DNA of 35,977 bases from Spirochaetota bacterium (GTDB taxonomy: Bacteria; Spirochaetota; UBA12135; COTS27; JAFLEE01): NCBI GenBank assembly GCA_017302015.1, contig JAFLEE010000055.1, forward strand, positions 1 through 35,977, written 5' to 3'. Of the stretch, positions 8,843 through 16,915 are shown in pieces. The notes under the pieces were generated by a model. It did no database searches and was not told the DNA's origin. It worked only from the letters and a program-made list of their open reading frames with translations. A program made the position numbers and the translations under genes. How positions within the stretch are numbered: position 1 is the first letter of the stretch; each line of letters begins with the position of its first letter.

Positions 8843-10096
8843 TCAACCCAGATTCTTCGGCCGATGGCCGGCGAGCGCCCCGACGAGGATCCCCAACCAG
8901 GGGAAGGCGAGCGGGAGGGCCATCCACGGGAGCGTCAAGAGGAGCAGGAATTGGGGGAGGCGCGCTCTCCGGTCCGCCGGCGAGCCGGAGCGCGCGCACC
9001 AGAGGAAAGAGATCGGCACGAGGGTTCCGGCGAGGCCGAGTTCGAACAGGGCGGAACCGTAGCCGCTCATCACCCGGTCCATCGGGAAGAACACGAAGAT
9101 GAACGGTCTCCATTCGGAGACATGGAGGCTATAGAACTTGGAGAACGCGGCGAAGCCCTGCCCGCCGGGAAACCCGTCCCAGAATCCGTGGAGCGAAAGG
9201 AAAATATGCGAGAGGCGCTGATTGGTGCTGACGTCGGAGGTCAGCTGGCCCACGGGATCACTTACGAGCATCTTGAAGAATCGCGTCAAGCGCAGCCCGT
9301 CGTCACCCGGATCATCCGGCACGAAATGGTACCCATAACCCCCGATCGTGAGAAGGAAAAGCGCGACCCCCGTAAGCGACAGGAGGCACAACGCGGCCCG
9401 GGGGTGCTTCGAGAATCCCAGGCAAACGAGGTAAAACGCCAAAAAGAGTACGGCGATGGGAGCGCGCGACAGGAAAAGGATCGCCCCCACGCTGACGACC
9501 GCAAACCACCGGTTCCGCGGGCGCAGCACGTGGAGGGCCCCGAGGAGAAGCAGGAGCGCCAGCCCGAAATAACTCGGTTCGCTGAACAGGGAGCAGACGC
9601 CCCGCACGGTCAACCGGGCCGTGTCGGAGCGGGATAGCCAGGCCCCCGAAAATCCGGGAAGGATCGTCGCTTGGAGGAGGGCGACCCCGACGAACGCAAA
9701 GAGGGCGACCATCAGAAAACGAAGGAAATCCCCCTCGTATTCCCTGATCCACGCCCACGAAGAGACGACGATCAGATAGAGCGCCACGTAGTTATAGAAG
9801 CCGCGGATCCCCAGCAGGGTCCATCCGCCGGCGGCGAAATAGAGCGAAGCGAAACCCGTGGCGATGAGGAGCAGGTTCACCGAAGCCGGCGGCAAGGAAC
9901 GCCGGGCGAGCAACGAAAAGAAGACGAGCCCCCCCCCGAAGAGGGGCCATGGCTGCATCTCCGAATGGAATTTCAGGGGGAAGGGATTGAGATAACCGCA
10001 GAGGCAGGTCAAGCCGAAGAGCCAATAGAGCGGTCGGGAAAACCGGCGGGATAGCCCATCCAGAATCGGGAGCACTTCAATGGCGGGGCGGGTCAT
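8843..10096 (-). CDS. Wzy-like polysaccharide polymerase / O-antigen ligase-type membrane protein
   Basis: A 417-residue polytopic inner-membrane protein with about ten hydrophobic helices spread over the length. A larger loop in the second half (about 245-330) carries charged and aromatic residues, as in Wzy/WaaL-type proteins. The segment CSLFSEPSYFGLALLL recalls the SEPS-F/Y-G signature found in exopolysaccharide polymerases. Such proteins join undecaprenyl-linked repeat units on the outer face of the inner membrane. No other capsule or O-antigen gene is in the window, so the assignment to a particular polysaccharide is open; the neighbouring secreted glycoside hydrolase may act on the same polymer. 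The start at 10096 has no good Shine-Dalgarno, so the true start is uncertain, but a sigma70-like promoter lies at 10163-10191. Confidence 0.75.
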   Translation of the reverse strand: MTRPAIEVLPILDGLSRRFSRPLYWLFGLTCLCGYLNPFPLKFHSEMQPWPLFGGGLVFFSLLARRSLPPASVNLLLIATGFASLYFAAGGWTLLGIRGFYNYVALYLIVVSSWAWIREYEGDFLRFLMVALFAFVGVALLQATILPGFSGAWLSRSDTARLTVRGVCSLFSEPSYFGLALLLLLGALHVLRPRNRWFAVVSVGAILFLSRAPIAVLFLAFYLVCLGFSKHPRAALCLLSLTGVALFLLTIGGYGYHFVPDDPGDDGLRLTRFFKMLVSDPVGQLTSDVSTNQRLSHIFLSLHGFWDGFPGGQGFAAFSKFYSLHVSEWRPFIFVFFPMDRVMSGYGSALFELGLAGTLVPISFLWCARSGSPADRRARLPQFLLLLTLPWMALPLAFPWLGILVGALAGHRPKNLG

Positions 10097-10162
10097 GGAT
10101 CAGGGAGACGGAAGGCCCCGCGGCGCGCGCGGCGGCGCATGGAGCGCAGGAAGTCCAAGCCA

Positions 10163-10191
10163 ACTATACCCTAGCCATTTCAATTACTCAA
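10163..10191 (-). promoter_or_regulatory. Sigma70-like promoter of the polymerase gene
   Basis: On the minus strand TTGAGT (10186-10191), a 17-bp spacer and TATAGT (10163-10168) make a good -35/-10 pair. Transcription would start near 10156, giving a leader of about 60 nt before the ATG at 10096. It is divergent from the A2M promoter. Confidence 0.55.
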
Positions 10192-10318
10192 TCCGCCCGG
10201 GTCGCGCCTCGCGGGCCCACGAATGGCGGCGGGCGGAACCGGCGCGCAAGCGGCCCCTCCACGCCCATTCCATTCCCGCGAGGGCGCGATGCTCCGCGCC
10301 GCGGATCCCCTCCAAATT

Positions 10319-10350
10319 CCCCGCGAATCCGCGGGGGGGCACGTTATAAT
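10319..10350 (+). promoter_or_regulatory. A2M operon promoter with palindrome over the -35 region
   Basis: A perfect TATAAT (10345-10350) lies in the 387-bp divergent gap. No consensus -35 hexamer is visible; its place (10322-10327) is covered by a perfect palindrome CCCCGCG-AATC-CGCGGGG (10319-10336). This arrangement suggests an operator or activator site that controls this promoter. The rest of the gap, 10192-10318, shows nothing recognisable. Confidence 0.5.
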
Positions 10351-10356
10351 CCCTGT

Positions 10357-10480
10357 TCAGCGTTGGTTCGAGACCCTCCCCCCGTCCCGACGTGCGACGG
10401 GGAAAGCCTCGAAGGAGTCGGGAAGACTCCCGCAAGGTCGCCGCGGCAGGAAGCCGCCATCCGGCGCCTCCATAGGAGTC
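10357..10480 (+). promoter_or_regulatory. Structured 5' leader of the A2M operon, candidate cis-regulatory RNA
   Basis: Between the TATAAT and the A2M start lie about 125 nt with several perfect stems. TTCGAG (10367-10372) pairs with CTCGAA (10408-10413) and encloses CCCCGTC/GACGGGG (10380-10386 with 10396-10402). These are followed by GGAGTC/GACTCC (10414-10419 with 10425-10430, loop GGGAA) and GCGGC/GCCGC (10443-10447 with 10453-10457, loop AGGAA). The ribosome binding site reads GGAGTC at 10475-10480, identical to the 10414 arm, so the GACTCC arm can pair with either one. A local CTCC/GGAG hairpin (10468-10478) can also mask the site. It matches no riboswitch consensus I know. Confidence 0.45.
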
Positions 10481-10483
10481 CCC

Positions 10484-13400
10484 ATGTTCAAGCCGCTTCC
10501 CTCCCTCGCGATCTTGGCCCTCTGCGCCCTTCCGCTCGCGGCCGAGAAACTCGAGATCCTCGCCGCCCTCCCCTCCGGCGAACTCGACACCCAGGAATGG
10601 TCCCGCGAGGTGAAGATCGTCTTCAACCAGCCCATGGTGGCCCTGCAGCAGGTCGCCCGCGACCTCGCCATCGATGCCGTAGCCGCTCAGCCGCCCCTTC
10701 CGGGCACCTGGCGTTGGGCGGGCGGCGATACCCTGATCCTGCGCGTGACCAATCGCCTCGCGTGGGCGACGTCCTACGCCGTCGAGGTGGGCACCGGGAT
10801 CGCGTCCCTCTCCGGGGAGCGCCTCGCCCAGCCCTACCGCTTCACCTTCAATACCCCGCGCCCCCGCCTCGTGGAGCAGGACCCCTCCCCCAACGCGGTG
10901 GACACCCCCCTCTCCCAGAATGTCGTGCTCGCCTTCGACCAGGAAGTTCAGGCGAAGGGCAGTTCCGCCTACCTCGACCTCTTCGCCACCGGGAACAAGC
11001 AACTCGGCTATCGTTGGTCCGAAGGCCGCATCAACGACGAGGTCTACGGCATGAGCCCCGAGCTCAAGGCGCGCATGGTCGAGTGGCGGGACCGCGTCGC
11101 CGACAGGAAACGGTCGAGGGTCGTCTTCCGCGTGTCCTACGGCCACAGCAACGAGCGAGAGATCCAGGAATGGAAGACGGGGCGCCTCGCGGGCGCGGTG
11201 AAGCCCGCCATCGGCGCCATCGACCGCCGCGTGCTCGTCCTCGAGCCCCTGGAGCCCCTGCCGCGGAGTTCCAAGATCCAGGTGATCGTCTCCGAGGGCC
11301 TCAAGGGCCTGGAGGGGAACCTGGGCGCCAAGGGCCGCCGGTTCGAGTTCAACACCTTCCACGAGTTCTTCGTGCAGGACGCCCCGGTGAAGGCCGTCAA
11401 CCCCTTCAATCCCGGCGCGCTCCAATTCACGACGGCGGTCTCGCCCGAGGCCCTGCGCCCCTACCTCTTCCTCAACGAGTACGACCCCCAGAACCCGACG
11501 GTGAAGGTGCGCACCCTGCCCTGGCCGAAGAAGGATGGCGGCCATAGCACGGGCAACCAGTTCTGGCTCTCCTCCTGGCAACTCGAGCCGCTCACCCCCT
11601 ACGAACTCGTGGTCGTGAAGGGCCTCACGAACGTGTGGGGCGACGTGCTCCCCGAAACCTTCACCCACCGGTTCACCACCGCCAATGCGCCCGCCTACGT
11701 CGATCTCCCCACGGGCACCCTGCTCCTCGAGGCCTATTTCCCCCGCAAGCTCCCCCTCGCCGTCTGCAACGTGAAGACCCTCGTCGTCGGCCGCCGGGCG
11801 CTCTCGGGCGACGAGGTGGGCGCCTTCGCCGGCTACCCGATGGCCAAACTCCCCGCCGGCGACTTCAAGCTCGTCGAACTTCCCGCGAAGCAGAACAAGC
11901 CCCTGGCCACCGACCTCGAACTCCCCGGGGAGGCCGGGGAAGATGTGGTGGTGGCCTACCAGGTCACCCCGAGGGATTTCTACACCGACAGCTTCGCCGA
12001 CAAGAAGCCCTCGACCTGGAGCGGGCTGGTGCAATTCACCTCCCTGGCCATCGGCGCCAAGGCCGGCGGCCATGAGACGCTGGTCTACGTCACCGACATC
12101 AGCAATAACAAGCCCATCGCCGCCGCCCAAGTCTCCGCCTACCAGAAGTCGGGCCGGCTCGCCTGGAAGGGCCGCACCGATGAGCGCGGCTTCGCCCGGG
12201 CGCCCGGGCGGGAGCAGCTCGGTAGTGGCGACTGGTGGATCTGGGTGGAGAGCGGCAAGCGGCGCGGCTTCGTCCACGCCGATTTCTCCCAAGACCTCGA
12301 CTCCTGGGGCTTCAATATCCCCCGGGAATACCAGGAGAACCCCGACCGGGCCCTCGGCTACCTGCTCACGGACCGGGGCGTCTACCGCCAGGGCGAGACC
12401 GTCTACGTCAAGGGCATCCTTCGGCGCATCACCAACGAGTGCTTCGCCCTGCCCGAGGGTTCCCTGGCCACGGTCACGGTGCGCGACCGAAACGGCGGCG
12501 AGGTCTTCACCAACCGGGTGCGCCTCTCCGAGTTCGGCTCCTTCGATTTCTCCTTCGACCTTCCCAAGGACCTTCCCCTGGGAACCTGCTCGGTGCGCGC
12601 GGTGTGGGACGGCGAGAGCGCCGGGTGCGAGTTCCTCGCCACCCAATTCCGAGCCCCGCTCTTCCGCAATCTCGTCGCCGCCGGCGGGGGCCTGCGCTTC
12701 CTCGGCGACCGGGAACGGTTCACCGTGAAGGGTCAGTGGCTCTTCGGCGCGCCCATCCCCGGCGCCCAGGTGAATTGGTTCCTCACGTCGGAGGAGACCG
12801 CCTTCGCCCCGCCCCTCCCGGGCGAGAAGGCGGAAGCCTGGTCTTTCGCCGACGAAATCGAGAGCGCCGATCCCCGCGCCCGCGGCCACCGGCGCGCCTC
12901 CGAAGCCCGGCAATCCGGCCAGGGGCTCCTCTCCGCGGAGGGGCTCTTCACCGCCGAACTCGCCCTCGGCCCGGCCCCGGGCGCCGCGCCGCGCCTGTGG
13001 AACTTCGAAGCCGAGATCCAGACCCCCGACAAGCAGACCGTGGCCGCCCGCGCCAGCCGCCTCGTCCACCCCGCTTCCGCCTATGCCGCCCTGAAGCGCG
13101 CCAAATACTTCGTGGACAGCACGGCGCCCCTTTCTTTCCAAGCGGGCGCCGTTACCCCCGAGGGCCGCTGGGCCCCGGGCCTGAAAATGGAATTGCGCCT
13201 CTATCGCCGGTCGTGGAAGACCGCCCTGCGCCGCGGCATGGCCGACGCCTGGCGCAACGAGAACACCCTCGTCGACGAGGAAGTCTGGCGCAGCGACGTC
13301 GCCTCCACCGGCGGCCCGCTCGCCCTGGGCGCGAAACTCACCCAATCCGGCTACCATATCCTGCGCGCCCGGCTGAAGGACGCCGCCGGCCGCGAAAGCG

Positions 13401-16255
13401 CGGCGGCCTTCGATTTCTACGCGCTCGGGGGCGGGGCCTCGCCCTGGTGGTTCGCAGACGGCGACCGCATCGAAATCACCCCCGAACAGGACCGCGCCAA
13501 ACCGGGCGACGTGGTGCGCGTGCTGGTGAAATCTCCCTGGGAGCGGTGCCGCGCCCTCGTGACCCTCGAACGGGGCAAGGTGCTCGAGCAATTCTGGCGG
13601 GATTTCGAGGGCTACATGCCCACCTTCGAGGTCCCCATCCGATTCGAGCACGCGCCCAACATCATCGTCGGCGTTCTCCTCATGAAGGGCCGCGAGACCT
13701 TCGAGGTCACCGAGGACCACCTCGACAAGGGCGTGCCCGTGGTGAAGCTCGGCTACGCGGCCATCTCGGTGGTGCCCGACGCGGCCCGCCTCACCGCGGA
13801 ACTCACCCCGGCCCGTGCCCTCTACGAGCCCGGCGAGACCGTGGAACTGGGCGTGCGGGTGAAGGCCGCCTCCGGCGCCGGCGTGCGCAGCGAGGTCACC
13901 CTCTTCGCCGTGGACGAGGCCATCGTGAACCTCACGGGCTATCGTCCCCCCGATCCCCTCGCCTTCTTCTACGAGCCCCGCGGGCTCAACGTGAACACCG
14001 TGGACAACCGGCCCTACGTGCTCAAGCAGCGCCTCTTCGGCAGCAAGGGCGACGAGGCCGGCGGCGGCGGGGGCGAAGACCAGGGCATGGGCGGCGCGGT
14101 GCGCAGCGATTTCCGCGTCACGCCGTTTTGGACCGGCAGCCTCGTCACCGGGGCCGACGGCGGCGCCCGGGCCTCGTTCAAATTGCCCGACAACCTCACC
14201 ACCTTCAAGATCTTCGCCGTGGCCGCCGACGCCGCGCGCTTCGGAAGCGGCGATTCCCAGGTGACCGTGCGCAAAGACTTCATGCTTACCCCGTCGTTCC
14301 CGCGCTTCGCCACCCGGGGCGACCGATTCGCCGCGGCGGTCCAGGCCCATAACCTCACCGGCGAGGCGGGTTCGGTCACCCTCTCCGTCGCCCCGCCGGC
14401 GGGGGTCGCGGTGGATGCGCCGACCCTCTCCTTCCGTCTCCCCGCGGGGAGTTCCACGAACCTGCGCATCCCCATGCGGGCCGTGGGCCTCGGCGAGGCG
14501 CGCTTCACCGTGCGCGGCGAGTTCAAGACCGCCGCCGCCGTGAAACGCGACGCCTTCGAGCACCGCCTCCCCCTCCTGCAACCCGCGGTCTCCGAATCGG
14601 CCGTGGTCTGCGGGGCGCTGCGCGAACGAAGCGACCAGCGCCGCGAGCAGATCCTGCTGCCGACGAACGCCTACCCCGACGCCGGCGGCCTCAGCCTCCA
14701 GACGGCCTCGAGCCTGATGCAAGACCTCAAGGTGTCCCTCGACTACCTGCAGGGCTATCCCCACGGCTGCGTCGAGCAGACCGCCTCGCGCCTATGGGCC
14801 GCCGGTGTGCGCTACCGCCTGCAGGAAGACTTCAAACTCGAGGGCGACCGCGTCGATTTGCCCCTCCTGAGTTCCATCCTCGCCCACCTCTACAAGTTCC
14901 AGACCGAGGATGGCGGGCTTTCCTATTGGCCGGGCCTCGAGCGCTCCAACCCCTGGGGCACCGCGTGGGCCCTGCTCGCGCTCAAGGGCCTCGCGCGCCA
15001 GGAGATCCCGCTGCGCGAGTCCTTCGTGAAAAAAGCCCTCGATTATCTCGCCCAAGAGGCGAAGAAGCCCGGCGATAGCCAGTGGTGGGGATGGACCTTC
15101 TCCGCCTCCAGCCGCGCCTTCATGCTCCTCGCCCTCGCCCAGTGGGACCGTTTCGAGCCCTCCGTGGTGGATTCCCTGGAACCGCGCCTCGACGACCTGT
15201 CCATCCTTTCCCGCGCCCAACTCCTGGAAGTGCTGGCCCTGCAGAAGGCCAAACTCGGCCGCACGAGCGAAGGCTTCATGGCCAAACTGAAGCAGTCGGT
15301 CATGAACAGCGCGGTCATCGAGGGCGCGCAGGTCTCCTTCCGCGAGCGGCCCTTCGAGAATTGGGAATACCTCTTCTACACCGACAACCGCACCACCGGG
15401 GGGGTGCTTTCCGCCCTGGTCGCCGCCGAACCCCGTTCGCCCCTCTTGCCGAAAATCGTCGCCTTCCTCCAACAGGCGCGGAAGAACGGGCGTTGGCTCA
15501 ATACCCAGGAGAACGCCTTCTGCGTGCGCGGCCTGTTCGACTATTACCGCGTGGTCGAGAAGGATGCCCCGTCCTTCACCGCCACCGTGGCGATGAAGGG
15601 CGAGACCCTCAGCCAGACCAGATGGACCGAACGCACGATGCGGGTGGAGAGGCAGGAGTTCCCCATGGCCGACTTGGCCGCGCGCCTTTCCCCCGGCGTT
15701 CCCGCCGACCTCGTCTTCGCCAAGGAGGGCCCCGGCGTGCTCTATTACACCGCGCGGCTTTCCTACGCGCCGCTCCCCGGCGCCAAGCCCGCCCTCGCGG
15801 GGTTCCGCCTCGAGCGGAAGTACTTCCACAACGAGGGCCCGAAGGCGGGCCAGAGCGATACGGTCTTCCGGGCCGGCGAGACCGTGAAGGTGGTGCTCAC
15901 CCTGTCCACCCCCTCCCCCCGCCAGTTCGTGGCGCTCGTCGATCCCCTGCCCGCGGGCTTCGAGATCCTCGACGACCGGCTCCAGACCTCCACCCGTGCC
16001 CTCATGCAGGAGGCCACCCCGGCGCAGGAGGAGGGTTGGCACTGGTTCCCCACGGGGTGGACCTACCGCGAAGCCCACGACCACCAGCAGACCGCCTACG
16101 CCGACCGCCTCCTCCAGGGCGAGCGCGCCTTCGTCTACGTCGTGCGCGCCACCACCCCCGGCGTCTTCGCCGCCGCCGCCGGGAAGGTCGAATGCATGTA
16201 CTTCCCGGAGATCTTCGCCACCACGGGAAGCGACCAGATCACCGTGAAGGAATAA
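10484..16255 (+). CDS. Bacterial alpha-2-macroglobulin family protein with thioester
   Basis: A 1923-residue exported protein of the YfhM-type bacterial A2M family. MFKPLPSLAILALCALPLAA is a signal peptide ending at Ala-Ala-Glu; there is no lipobox Cys, so unlike E. coli YfhM it should be soluble in the periplasm. MG-type beta-sandwich domains fill most of the chain. A Gly-rich stretch near 1191 precedes DFRVTPFWTGSLVTGADGG, a conserved segment of the family. The thioester motif GCVEQ puts the reactive pair at Cys1429 and Gln1432, inside the alpha/alpha-toroid thioester domain (about 1390-1690). Such proteins are thought to trap proteases that breach the envelope. The ATG at 10484 has AGGAG 5 nt upstream. 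The gene is first in an operon with an ankyrin protein and PBP1C, the usual partner. Confidence 0.93.
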   Translation: MFKPLPSLAILALCALPLAAEKLEILAALPSGELDTQEWSREVKIVFNQPMVALQQVARDLAIDAVAAQPPLPGTWRWAGGDTLILRVTNRLAWATSYAVEVGTGIASLSGERLAQPYRFTFNTPRPRLVEQDPSPNAVDTPLSQNVVLAFDQEVQAKGSSAYLDLFATGNKQLGYRWSEGRINDEVYGMSPELKARMVEWRDRVADRKRSRVVFRVSYGHSNEREIQEWKTGRLAGAVKPAIGAIDRRVLVLEPLEPLPRSSKIQVIVSEGLKGLEGNLGAKGRRFEFNTFHEFFVQDAPVKAVNPFNPGALQFTTAVSPEALRPYLFLNEYDPQNPTVKVRTLPWPKKDGGHSTGNQFWLSSWQLEPLTPYELVVVKGLTNVWGDVLPETFTHRFTTANAPAYVDLPTGTLLLEAYFPRKLPLAVCNVKTLVVGRRALSGDEVGAFAGYPMAKLPAGDFKLVELPAKQNKPLATDLELPGEAGEDVVVAYQVTPRDFYTDSFADKKPSTWSGLVQFTSLAIGAKAGGHETLVYVTDISNNKPIAAAQVSAYQKSGRLAWKGRTDERGFARAPGREQLGSGDWWIWVESGKRRGFVHADFSQDLDSWGFNIPREYQENPDRALGYLLTDRGVYRQGETVYVKGILRRITNECFALPEGSLATVTVRDRNGGEVFTNRVRLSEFGSFDFSFDLPKDLPLGTCSVRAVWDGESAGCEFLATQFRAPLFRNLVAAGGGLRFLGDRERFTVKGQWLFGAPIPGAQVNWFLTSEETAFAPPLPGEKAEAWSFADEIESADPRARGHRRASEARQSGQGLLSAEGLFTAELALGPAPGAAPRLWNFEAEIQTPDKQTVAARASRLVHPASAYAALKRAKYFVDSTAPLSFQAGAVTPEGRWAPGLKMELRLYRRSWKTALRRGMADAWRNENTLVDEEVWRSDVASTGGPLALGAKLTQSGYHILRARLKDAAGRESAAAFDFYALGGGASPWWFADGDRIEITPEQDRAKPGDVVRVLVKSPWERCRALVTLERGKVLEQFWRDFEGYMPTFEVPIRFEHAPNIIVGVLLMKGRETFEVTEDHLDKGVPVVKLGYAAISVVPDAARLTAELTPARALYEPGETVELGVRVKAASGAGVRSEVTLFAVDEAIVNLTGYRPPDPLAFFYEPRGLNVNTVDNRPYVLKQRLFGSKGDEAGGGGGEDQGMGGAVRSDFRVTPFWTGSLVTGADGGARASFKLPDNLTTFKIFAVAADAARFGSGDSQVTVRKDFMLTPSFPRFATRGDRFAAAVQAHNLTGEAGSVTLSVAPPAGVAVDAPTLSFRLPAGSSTNLRIPMRAVGLGEARFTVRGEFKTAAAVKRDAFEHRLPLLQPAVSESAVVCGALRERSDQRREQILLPTNAYPDAGGLSLQTASSLMQDLKVSLDYLQGYPHGCVEQTASRLWAAGVRYRLQEDFKLEGDRVDLPLLSSILAHLYKFQTEDGGLSYWPGLERSNPWGTAWALLALKGLARQEIPLRESFVKKALDYLAQEAKKPGDSQWWGWTFSASSRAFMLLALAQWDRFEPSVVDSLEPRLDDLSILSRAQLLEVLALQKAKLGRTSEGFMAKLKQSVMNSAVIEGAQVSFRERPFENWEYLFYTDNRTTGGVLSALVAAEPRSPLLPKIVAFLQQARKNGRWLNTQENAFCVRGLFDYYRVVEKDAPSFTATVAMKGETLSQTRWTERTMRVERQEFPMADLAARLSPGVPADLVFAKEGPGVLYYTARLSYAPLPGAKPALAGFRLERKYFHNEGPKAGQSDTVFRAGETVKVVLTLSTPSPRQFVALVDPLPAGFEILDDRLQTSTRALMQEATPAQEEGWHWFPTGWTYREAHDHQQTAYADRLLQGERAFVYVVRATTPGVFAAAAGKVECMYFPEIFATTGSDQITVKE

Positions 16256-16278
16256 TGAGCCCATCCAGGATCCCCCCC

Positions 16279-16845
16279 ATGACCCCATCCGCGCGCCTCA
16301 CCCTCCTCCTCCTGCTCGTCGCCGCTCCGGCGTTCGCCCTTCCCACCGCCGCCGAATGGGACCAGGCCATCCGCACCGGCAACTCGAACCAGGTAGAAGC
16401 GTGGATCTCCAATGCCGAGGCGCGGCAGGTGAAAAATAGCGAGGGCGAATGGCCGCTCCACCTCGCGGCCATGTACGGGCAGGTCGGGATCCTTTCGCGC
16501 CTCTTGTCGTTCGGCGACGACCTCAATGCCGCCAACGAGGCCGGCGAAACCGCCCTGTGGAAGGCGGTCTATTGGGGGCGCAATGAAGCCCTCGAGATCC
16601 TCCTCCCGAAGAAGCCCGATCTCGCCCTCCGCTACGAGCGGCGCGCCACCATCCTCCACATCGCCGTGAAGCGGAACCAGATCGCCGCCCTGCGCGCCCT
16701 GCTCAAATGCGCCCCGCCCCTCGAGGAGGAAGACGAGGATGGGCTCACCCCCCGCGGTTGGGCCCAGAAACTGAAGAACGACGCCGCCGAAACGGAACTG
16801 CGGAAGGCGGGCGCGCTCCAGACCAAGTTCGGCAATTCGGACTGA
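16279..16845 (+). CDS. Secreted ankyrin-repeat protein
   Basis: A 188-residue protein. MTPSARLTLLLLLVAAPAFA is a signal peptide, so the protein is periplasmic. Three to four ankyrin repeats follow, with WPLHLAAMYGQVGILSRLLS, TALWKAVYWGRNEALEIL and TILHIAVKRNQIAALRALL. An acidic EEEDED turn lies between the third and last repeats. Ankyrin repeats bind proteins and have no catalytic role, so it may bind A2M, PBP1C or a peptidoglycan factor. It sits between the A2M and PBP1C genes with 23 bp and 70 bp (or 10 bp) gaps. The start at 16279 has AGGA 8 nt upstream, like other genes here. An in-frame ATG at 16255 overlaps the A2M stop (TAATG) and is an alternative that would add 8 residues. Confidence 0.85.
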   Translation: MTPSARLTLLLLLVAAPAFALPTAAEWDQAIRTGNSNQVEAWISNAEARQVKNSEGEWPLHLAAMYGQVGILSRLLSFGDDLNAANEAGETALWKAVYWGRNEALEILLPKKPDLALRYERRATILHIAVKRNQIAALRALLKCAPPLEEEDEDGLTPRGWAQKLKNDAAETELRKAGALQTKFGNSD

Positions 16846-16915
16846 AGCGCGGGCCATGGCCCCGGCGCGGCTTGGGCCGCTACGAACCCGACTCGCGAGT
16901 GATCTCGCCCGCGCC

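Noticed and set aside
10184-14764. A 1526-codon open frame antisense to the A2M gene
   Set aside because: The A2M reading is supported by a signal peptide, ribosome binding site and thioester motif; the antisense frame has none of these and is compositionally biased.
16856-16915. Upstream ATG for pbpC adding 20 residues
   Set aside because: It has no better ribosome binding site, and the shorter N-terminus fits the family; kept as an alternative start only.
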